Shown here piece by piece: positions 6,102-11,005 of a stretch of 11,005 nt of DNA. Position numbers and translations under genes: made by a program. The DNA comes from Porphyromonadaceae bacterium. Lineage in GTDB: Bacteria > Bacteroidota > Bacteroidia > Bacteroidales > Dysgonomonadaceae. The DNA lies in NCBI GenBank assembly GCA_022840285.1, contig JALHIE010000073.1, positions 812-11,816 on the forward strand. The letters run 5' to 3'. The notes below the pieces were generated by a model. That model saw nothing but the letters and a program-made list of their open reading frames with translations. It ran no database searches and was not told where the DNA came from. How positions within the stretch are numbered: the first letter of the stretch is position 1; each line of letters begins with the position of its first letter.

Positions 6102-6737
6102 ATGAAGACTCTGATTGTTGCATCTGTTTTATTTGCACTTCCCCTGTGCCTTGCCGCACAAACAAATTTTGACCACATCAAAATATCGGGAAGGCAGGGA
6201 GAATACATAACTGTTTTAAATGTCTCATCCGCCTCCATCGAATACGAAAATTCGTTTGGCGTGAAAAAAACAATTCCTGTAAGCGATGTGGATTTTCTGG
6301 AGTACGACGGCAAGGTGGTTTACTACATGTACAGGAAAAATGACCATGATGTCTATGATGAATACCTGCAGCGGATATCCCGCCGGGACCCGGAAAAATT
6401 GCTGGAAAAAGGAGCAAAGGTTTATGTGCCGCTCAATTACGGAGAAAGCCGCTGGGAGATCATGGGTTGCATTAACACCCGCAAAATGCTTGAAGAGGAC
6501 CACGCCGATTTCTGGAAACTGGCCGATACCGAATACGAAGCCGAAATCATACTTTATTACGTGGTAAGATACGACAACGATGATATCCATCACTATTATG
6601 TGATTGAAACACGTGATGGTGAAACAATCTATAAATCAGACGAAGAAGATATTGACGGAGGCTGGAGGGCTTCCTGGGATGTAAGCCGGGAACACGTAGA
6701 GGATCTGTTGGACAACATGATCAAGGACATCGACTAA
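6102..6737 (+). CDS. Secreted acidic protein of unknown function
   Basis: This protein has 211 residues with a clean signal peptide (MKTLIVASVLFALPLCLAA, cleavage before Q20) and no lipobox, so it is periplasmic or secreted. The first part (about 22-75) looks like short beta strands (ITVLNVSSASIEYENS, KTIPVSDVDFLEYDG) of the kind seen in Bacteroidota proteins that report how a component reacts to another. The middle (about 110-165) is mixed helix and strand with a repeated D/E/Y pattern. The C-terminal half is strongly acidic (YDNDDIHHYYVIETRDG; DEEDIDGG) and ends in a helix. I do not recognise a family or catalytic motif. The gene is monocistronic; its 3' end is 14 bp from the convergent nitroreductase gene. 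Confidence 0.7.
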   Translation: MKTLIVASVLFALPLCLAAQTNFDHIKISGRQGEYITVLNVSSASIEYENSFGVKKTIPVSDVDFLEYDGKVVYYMYRKNDHDVYDEYLQRISRRDPEKLLEKGAKVYVPLNYGESRWEIMGCINTRKMLEEDHADFWKLADTEYEAEIILYYVVRYDNDDIHHYYVIETRDGETIYKSDEEDIDGGWRASWDVSREHVEDLLDNMIKDID

Positions 6738-6751
6738 AAAGGTGCCTTTTA

Positions 6752-7288
6752 CTAGTTGTACGCATTCCAGCGGCTCATTTCATCCATTGGCTTTCGCTTC
6801 TTAGCTTTTACTGGTGTTTCTGAATAACCGAGCGAAATGATCAGCGGTATGCGCCTTTTTCTGTTGATGTTCAATAATTCCCTGATCTTCTTTTCATCAA
6901 ACCACCCTATGATACAGGTTCCCAGGCCTAATTCAGCCGCCTGCAGACAAAACTGGCCGATTGCCAGTCCCACATCATAATGACAGAAAATTTTGTCTTT
7001 CACCTTACCTCCCAAAGATGAAAAAAGATTCTCTTTCTCCAGGACCACCACAACCATCACGGGTGCCTGATAGGTGAATTTGTTCATTCCAAGGCTGGCC
7101 GTACAATCCGCCACCCGGTTCTTCAGTTCCGGCTCATCCACCACAATAAATTTCCAGGGTTGGGAGTTATTGGCCGAGGGGGCAAGGCGGGCCGCCTCCA
7201 GGCAAGCAATGATTTTTTCTCTTTCAACGCTCCGGTCCGAATATTGACGGACACTCTGGCGTAATTTGATTAATTCCGAAAAATCCAT
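6752..7288 (-). CDS. Nitroreductase-family FMN oxidoreductase
   Basis: This is a 178-residue flavoenzyme, probably homodimeric, using NAD(P)H. I chose ATG 7288 because MDFSELIKLRQSVRQYSD is the standard family opening; the frame extends to 7363, but that stretch lacks family similarity and a promoter box lies inside it. FMN-contact motifs are visible: R10, S12 and R14 (RQSVR), and APSANNSQPWKF (36-47). The later GLGTCIIGWFDEKKI block and IISLGYSETPVKAKKRKP tail are also typical. Such proteins reduce quinones, nitroaromatics or other small acceptors, and the physiological substrate usually cannot be told from sequence. The gene stands alone, divergent from the porin operon at 7412. Confidence 0.87.
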   Translation of the reverse strand: MDFSELIKLRQSVRQYSDRSVEREKIIACLEAARLAPSANNSQPWKFIVVDEPELKNRVADCTASLGMNKFTYQAPVMVVVVLEKENLFSSLGGKVKDKIFCHYDVGLAIGQFCLQAAELGLGTCIIGWFDEKKIRELLNINRKRRIPLIISLGYSETPVKAKKRKPMDEMSRWNAYN

Positions 7289-7291
7289 ACG

Positions 7292-7299
7292 CAAATATA
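7292..7299 (-). promoter_or_regulatory. -7 promoter box abutting the nitroreductase start
   Basis: On the minus strand this is TATATTTG, an exact TAnnTTTG match. Only three bases (CGT) separate it from the ATG at 7288. If used, transcription would begin at or next to the A of the start codon, giving a leaderless mRNA. Confidence 0.5.
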
Positions 7300-7371
7300 C
7301 GAAGGATGAGTCTTTTCGTGATAAATTTTGGCCATTATAATAAAGAGACTTAAAAAGTAACAATAATGTCT

Positions 7372-7379
7372 TACTTTTA
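7372..7379 (+). promoter_or_regulatory. Probable -7 box for the porin/CYTH operon
   Basis: TACTTTTA is one base from TAnnTTTG and ends 32 bp before the ATG at 7412. It is the only candidate in the 123-bp divergent gap on this strand; the next four gene junctions are 18, 18, 1 and 1 bp with no similar box. Confidence 0.45.
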
Positions 7380-7411
7380 TAAAGATTTTAACCTAATTAA
7401 TTCATAACAGT

Positions 7412-8809
7412 ATGAAACATTTTCTATTTACAGCACTGGCACTCCTGCTTGCGTGCTCAGCTTTTGCTCAGGTTGCGGATTCTACGGAAAAAGAGCAGAT
7501 CCGCTACAATCAGTACGGGGTACCAGTTAATCGCAAACCGTTATTTTCCGAAGAGCGCAACGGTGTCCTGGTATTTGAATCCAGGAATGAAGACTACAAA
7601 ATCTGGCTTGACAGCCGGGTTCAGGTAGACGGGGCCGCATTCTTTGGTGAAAACCCGGATTACGATCCTATAGGCAACGGCGTTTCCATACGCCGGGCAA
7701 GATTTGCCGTCAAAGCCCAGGTAACAAAAGACTGGTACGGAGAAGTAGACCTTGATTTTGCAAACGGCATTCTGGAACTCAAAGATGCTTTCCTGATGTA
7801 TAGCGGTATTAAAAATCTGGAAATCCAGGCTGGTAACTTTAAGGAAGGATTTTCTATGGAATCTACAACCACCTCGCGTTACCTGCCGTTCATGGAGCGG
7901 CCCATGGTGGTGCAGACCTTTGCCCCGTCCCGCCATATAGGTGCCCAGTTGAAAACCAATCTTAACTGGTTCATGGCCGCTGCCGGTGTATTCTTCCAGG
8001 CTGTGGAAGACGCCGAGATCCGCACCAACGTGGAAGACAACAACAAAGATTACGGACGCAGTACCGGCTATTCCGTTACCGCCAAAGTAGTTGCCATGCC
8101 TTTCTATCAGGACCGCCATAAAGGCTTGCACATAGGGCTGGCCGGTTCTTACCGGACTCCCAAATCGGATATGGCTACCAGCGAATTCGGCGGTGTCCGC
8201 TACAGCACACGCACCGCCACCTCCATCAACCGCAAAAAATACATAGACACCGATGTTATCAAAGACGTTCATCATGACCTGCTTTACGGAGCCGAGCTGG
8301 CTGCTTATTTCGGAGGGTTGCGCATGCAGGGTGAATACATAGGTAATCTTACTTTTCTGAATAATCCCGTGCCCACTGTTACCGGTGAAACGTCCAGGCT
8401 GTACTTCAGCGGATGGTATGCCCACGTGGGATACCTTCTGTTTGGCGGAAAACAACGCTATAACACCCATGACGGTGAATTTACCCAACCTTCCCGCGGA
8501 CGTAACTGGGGTGACATAGAGATCCTTTTCCGCTACGATTACCTGACCCTGAACAGCGCCCCGGTTTACGGCGGTTCCGGACAGAACTATTCCGCTGGTT
8601 TGAACTACTATATAAACAACAATATCAAGATCATGCTCAATTATATGTATTCAGACCACGACCGCTTTGCAAACGGCAAAGGAAAACTGCTAGTGGGCCA
8701 CGATGCTTCCGGAACCCCCACAAAGGACTATACAAAAGTGGTGGATTCCCCGCGCACAGCCGGTGTTGACTATCATACCCTGTCGGTCCGTTTTGAAATT
8801 GACTTTTAA
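7412..8809 (+). CDS. OprO/OprP-type porin, first gene of the operon
   Basis: This 465-residue outer-membrane barrel has signal peptide MKHFLFTALALLLACSAFA, cleaved before Q20. A short periplasmic stretch (about 20-55) precedes the barrel and is longer than in the paralogue at 2442-3773. Porin_O_P hallmarks follow: IWLDSRVQVDG, IRRARFAVKAQVTKDWYGEV, DFANGILELKDAFLMYSG, NFKEGFSMES, FMERPMV, then LRMQGEYIGN and a Phe-terminated last strand (HTLSVRFEIDF). Both paralogues share YDPI, SRGRxWGDIE-like and GHDAxGxPxxDY blocks over their whole length. Members conduct phosphate, polyphosphate or other anions using basic residues in the eyelet. The downstream lipoprotein, CYTH enzymes and transporter agree with a phosphorylated or anionic substrate, but this is inference. 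Confidence 0.88.
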   Translation: MKHFLFTALALLLACSAFAQVADSTEKEQIRYNQYGVPVNRKPLFSEERNGVLVFESRNEDYKIWLDSRVQVDGAAFFGENPDYDPIGNGVSIRRARFAVKAQVTKDWYGEVDLDFANGILELKDAFLMYSGIKNLEIQAGNFKEGFSMESTTTSRYLPFMERPMVVQTFAPSRHIGAQLKTNLNWFMAAAGVFFQAVEDAEIRTNVEDNNKDYGRSTGYSVTAKVVAMPFYQDRHKGLHIGLAGSYRTPKSDMATSEFGGVRYSTRTATSINRKKYIDTDVIKDVHHDLLYGAELAAYFGGLRMQGEYIGNLTFLNNPVPTVTGETSRLYFSGWYAHVGYLLFGGKQRYNTHDGEFTQPSRGRNWGDIEILFRYDYLTLNSAPVYGGSGQNYSAGLNYYINNNIKIMLNYMYSDHDRFANGKGKLLVGHDASGTPTKDYTKVVDSPRTAGVDYHTLSVRFEIDF

Positions 8810-8827
8810 CCTTCAAAAAAAACAACT

Positions 8828-9646
8828 ATGAAAAAGATACTTTTTGCAGCGCTTCTTCTGGTTGCAGGTTTTACAACCTCCTGTGTCAAGGACGACTTGT
8901 ACGACGGGCCCGCATCCATTTCCAACCTGAAGTTCAACCCCGAAGCCGTTACCCCTAAAGACGCAGTAACGGTTTCTGCCACCATCACAGACCTTCGCAG
9001 CGTTTCCTCGGCTGTTCTGAAATATTCCATCGGCGGAGGCTCGGCCCAATCGGTAAACATGACGGCCTCGGGAGACGTATATTCCGGGGTGATCCCGGCA
9101 CAGGCAGACAAGACTGTGGTGACTTTCCATGTAGAAGCCTTGAACGAAAAAGGGTATGTCGCCAAATCGGCCGATAAATCCTATACCGTGGCGGCTATTG
9201 TTGTGGATTACTCGGGACTTTACCTTAACGAGCTTAACGGGAATGTAAAATTTATGGAATTGCACAACAGGGGCACCAAGGATATTCCCCTGGAAGGCGT
9301 TTATATTTGTAAAGACAGTGAAAATGATCAACCCGTCTGGGTTTGCGACGATCGTACACTTGCCCCGGGCCAGTTCCTGCTGCTCTACAGCGAGGACGTT
9401 CAGGCAGACCATCCGACCCACCCGGAAGCACTGATCTTTCACAGTGGGCTCTCGGCCAAGAAGAATGTAAGGATCCAGCTGTTCAATCCGGCCGGAAGCA
9501 GCATTGACGATTTCAACCTTACGGCCATTGCCAAGACCGCCCCTGCATCTTACAGCCGCAACACAGACAAAAAATGGGCACATGCCCCGGCAACTCCTGG
9601 TGCCGCCAACCAGGAAAGTACAGATTATGTAATAGGGCTGCAATAG
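8828..9646 (+). CDS. Surface-type lipoprotein with Ig-like and lamin-tail domains
   Basis: This is a 272-residue lipoprotein. The signal peptide ends TTSC with Cys19 lipidated. CVKDD follows, which fits the Bacteroidota lipoprotein export signal (Lys plus acidic residues right after Cys), so display on the cell surface is likely. Residues about 28-122 form an Ig-like beta domain (SNLKFNPEAVTPKDAVTV onward). Residues about 129-265 form a lamin-tail (LTD) domain: LYLNELNG, FMELHNRGTKDIPLEGVYI, LAPGQFLLLYS, then SYSRNTDKKWAHAPATPGAAN. LTD domains are non-enzymatic binding or attachment modules. It starts 18 bp after the porin and 18 bp before the next gene. By analogy with SusD/SusC pairs it could capture a ligand for the porin; that is inference only. 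Confidence 0.85.
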   Translation: MKKILFAALLLVAGFTTSCVKDDLYDGPASISNLKFNPEAVTPKDAVTVSATITDLRSVSSAVLKYSIGGGSAQSVNMTASGDVYSGVIPAQADKTVVTFHVEALNEKGYVAKSADKSYTVAAIVVDYSGLYLNELNGNVKFMELHNRGTKDIPLEGVYICKDSENDQPVWVCDDRTLAPGQFLLLYSEDVQADHPTHPEALIFHSGLSAKKNVRIQLFNPAGSSIDDFNLTAIAKTAPASYSRNTDKKWAHAPATPGAANQESTDYVIGLQ

Positions 9647-9664
9647 ACCATTGCCAGTAAATAT

Positions 9665-10309
9665 ATGTCAAAAGAAAAAATGGAGATAGGGGCTATATCC
9701 AAGCCAAGATTCGAGTTCCGTTCCTTCGGGCAATGTTTTGACCGGGCGCACCAGCGCATGGCCCGGCTATCAGTCCCTGTTCCGGAAAAAGTATGGGAAC
9801 GTTCCAGCGACGAGGTGTATATCATATCGGCAGCAAACGATATTAACAACACCAAAATCCGCGATGGCAAAATGGATATCAAGACTTACGTACAAACCGT
9901 AAAGGGACTGGAACAATGGAATCCGCTCATGAAGGGCGAGTTCCCCATTTCGGCCCAGGTGCTTAAAGAGGAAGTTTTTCCCGCCTTTATGGTAGAGATG
10001 CCGGAACTGACCAAAGAAACCTATACGTACGACGAGTTTATAGATATGGTACGGAATCACCCCCGCCTGGCTGCCGTCAGAGTGCACAAACAACGTTTTG
10101 GCTATATGATCAATGACACCATCTGTGAGGTGGGCAATGTCCTTATCAACGGAGCCAAAGTGGTGACCATCAACTCGGAATCGACCGAGATTGAAGATAT
10201 TCTGAAAACCATTAAAGAGCTGGGGCTTGAAGGCGTTGAAAACATCAACTACCTACAGGCCATTAAGCGCATTATTGGTATGAGTCCCAAACCTCTGGCA
10301 AACGAATGA
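9665..10309 (+). CDS. Divergent CYTH-like (triphosphate tunnel) protein
   Basis: This 214-residue protein has no signal peptide and is probably cytosolic. The order of its strands mirrors CYTH/triphosphate tunnel enzymes: RFEFRSFG (15-22) stands where ExExK normally is, DEVYII (49-54) is the next strand, and KIRDGKMDIKT (64-74) fits the RxR...K strand. VRVHKQRFGYMI (138-149) fits the KxR strand, TICEVGNVLINGAKVVTINSES (152-173) the acidic strands, and NYLQAI near the end the usual terminal helix. The first motif is RxExR rather than ExExK and the late EIE is SES, so triphosphatase activity may be altered or lost. I do not recognise it by name. It overlaps no gene and stops 1 bp before a canonical CYTH gene, suggesting the two work together or form a complex. 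Met6 (9680) is an alternative start. Confidence 0.6.
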   Translation: MSKEKMEIGAISKPRFEFRSFGQCFDRAHQRMARLSVPVPEKVWERSSDEVYIISAANDINNTKIRDGKMDIKTYVQTVKGLEQWNPLMKGEFPISAQVLKEEVFPAFMVEMPELTKETYTYDEFIDMVRNHPRLAAVRVHKQRFGYMINDTICEVGNVLINGAKVVTINSESTEIEDILKTIKELGLEGVENINYLQAIKRIIGMSPKPLANE

Positions 10310-10310
10310 T

Positions 10311-10781
10311 ATGGCACAGGAAATTGAACGCAAATTTTTAGTAACCGGGCCCTATAAGCCCTTAGCCGTCAAATCAACCCGCATTACCCAAGGATACCTG
10401 AGTTCTGTTCCCGAAAGAACCGTAAGGGTCCGGGTAAAAGGGGACAAGGGATTTATTACCGTAAAAGGCATTGGCAACAAGAGTGGGGCCAGTCGTTTTG
10501 AATGGGAAAAAGAGATCCCGGTGGAAGATGTCCGTTCGCTCCTTGAACTCTCCGAACCGGGTGTCATCGACAAAACCCGTTACCTGGTAAAAGCGGGACC
10601 CCACACTTTTGAAGTAGATGAATTCTACGGCGATAACCAGGGCCTTACCCTGGCCGAGATTGAGCTTGGTGCGGAGGACGAAGCTTTTGAAAAACCTTCC
10701 TGGCTGGGTGCGGAAGTTACCGGTGATACCCGGTATTATAATTCCATGTTAATGAAGAATCCGTTTAAAAACTGGAAGTGA
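10311..10781 (+). CDS. CYTH-domain triphosphate tunnel metalloenzyme
   Basis: This 156-residue single-domain cytosolic enzyme matches the short bacterial TTM proteins (NeuTTM and CthTTM type, about 155-160 residues), which hydrolyse inorganic tripolyphosphate with divalent metal; some relatives are class IV adenylate cyclases. All hallmark positions are present: E4, E6, K8 (EIERKF); Y29 (QGYL); R39 and R41 (VRVRV); K52 (TVKG); R62, E64, E66 (RFEWE); K88 and R90 (KTRY); D103 (EVDEF); E116 and E118 (AEIE). I therefore expect an active inorganic triphosphatase rather than a cyclase, which usually has a longer sequence. The gene begins 1 bp after the divergent CYTH-like gene and ends 1 bp before the transporter gene, so all three are translationally coupled. 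Confidence 0.92.
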   Translation: MAQEIERKFLVTGPYKPLAVKSTRITQGYLSSVPERTVRVRVKGDKGFITVKGIGNKSGASRFEWEKEIPVEDVRSLLELSEPGVIDKTRYLVKAGPHTFEVDEFYGDNQGLTLAEIELGAEDEAFEKPSWLGAEVTGDTRYYNSMLMKNPFKNWK

Positions 10782-10782
10782 C

Positions 10783-11005
10783 ATGGCATTCGATCCGCTG
10801 GATATGAATAACTACAGGATTGAGAAGCTCCCTAAAATGCAGAAGTCGGGCTTTGAACGATGGATGTCCATTTTAGGGGGGCCTCTTTCTGTGGTAATGT
10901 TTGTGCTTATCTACTGGTTCTCAGACATTTCTTTCCTGAACGAAATTTCTTCGGAAGGCTTGTCCACCACGGCCCTGCAGCGTCTGCAGGCGCTCGGGGG
11001 GGACG
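10783..11005 (+). CDS. Inner-membrane transporter, possibly SLC13/DASS (3' end outside window)
   Basis: The frame is open from ATG 10783 to the last base, giving 74 residues. A polar, basic N-terminal tail (about 1-28, including YRIEKLPKMQKSGFERWM) is followed by a hydrophobic segment, LGGPLSVVMFVLIYWF (about 31-46), and a loop with many Ser/Thr/Leu. This resembles the N-terminal region of Bacteroidota SLC13-type (divalent anion:sodium) permeases, which carry sulfate, phosphate or dicarboxylates. Only one membrane segment is visible, so the family is tentative; another multi-pass transporter is possible. Coupling to the CYTH gene by a 1-bp gap suggests uptake of the substrate or export of the product of that enzyme. 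Confidence 0.55.
   Translation, partial: MAFDPLDMNNYRIEKLPKMQKSGFERWMSILGGPLSVVMFVLIYWFSDISFLNEISSEGLSTTALQRLQALGGD

Noticed and set aside
6736..6751. Bidirectional terminator in the 14-bp gap between the acidic protein and nitroreductase genes
   Set aside because: AAAAG/CTTTT gives only a 5-bp A/T stem with a 4-nt loop; too weak to call.
7541..8488. Long minus-strand open frame antisense to the second porin
   Set aside because: Its translation has no recognisable family or signal peptide, and it is the shadow of a well-supported porin gene on the plus strand.
8813..9643. Long minus-strand open frame antisense to the lamin-tail lipoprotein
   Set aside because: The plus strand encodes a clear lipoprotein with a lipobox and LTD domain; the antisense frame is Cys- and Gly-rich noise.
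1..11005. CRISPR arrays, tRNA/rRNA genes, insertion sequences or phage genes
   Set aside because: No regularly spaced repeats, cloverleaf sequences, transposase motifs or terminal inverted repeats were seen on either strand.

Overview
The window looks like a chromosomal segment from a Bacteroidota bacterium, most likely Bacteroidales/Marinilabiliales-like; I cannot place it further. The evidence is repeated TAnnTTTG-type -7 promoter boxes in front of genes, absence of Shine-Dalgarno sequences, A/T-rich intergenic gaps around roughly 50% GC genes, a lipoprotein with an acidic/lysine signal just after its lipid-bearing Cys (CVKDD), and Porin_O_P-type outer-membrane proteins.

Region A (1-3773, all +) is a chaperone/pilin-like cluster. 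It holds the 3' end of a DUF4402 protein closed by a strong terminator, a second DUF4402 ORF that has lost its signal peptide and promoter, then a promoter driving a PapD-like periplasmic chaperone, a third DUF4402 protein and a phosphate-selective-type porin. All three DUF4402 proteins end with the signature of chaperone-usher pilins: Gly at -14, penultimate Tyr and alternating hydrophobic residues. The chaperone keeps the PapD Arg8 motif (RVVFDG). No usher is present, so it would have to lie upstream of the window or elsewhere.

Region B (3838-7288) is a set of small housekeeping-like or unassigned units. It has a six-TM DUF308/HdeD-like protein (-), a cupin (+), an HD-domain hydrolase behind a lipoprotein (-), a secreted acidic protein of unknown function (+) and a nitroreductase (-), whose promoter sits so close to the ATG that the mRNA may be leaderless.

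Region C (7412 to the end, all +) is a compact operon: a second porin paralogous to the first, a probably surface-exposed lipoprotein with an Ig-like and a lamin-tail domain, a divergent CYTH-like protein, a canonical short CYTH triphosphate tunnel enzyme, and the start of a membrane transporter that resembles SLC13. Gaps are 18, 18, 1 and 1 bp. My reading is an oligophosphate or organic-anion acquisition system: surface capture, outer-membrane porin, inner-membrane uptake and triphosphate hydrolysis. The grouping is visible in the sequence; the substrate is inference.

The best candidates for something undescribed are the usher-less (in this window) chaperone-DUF4402-porin operon and the porin/LTD-lipoprotein/double-CYTH/transporter operon. 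The two are linked by paralogous porins.
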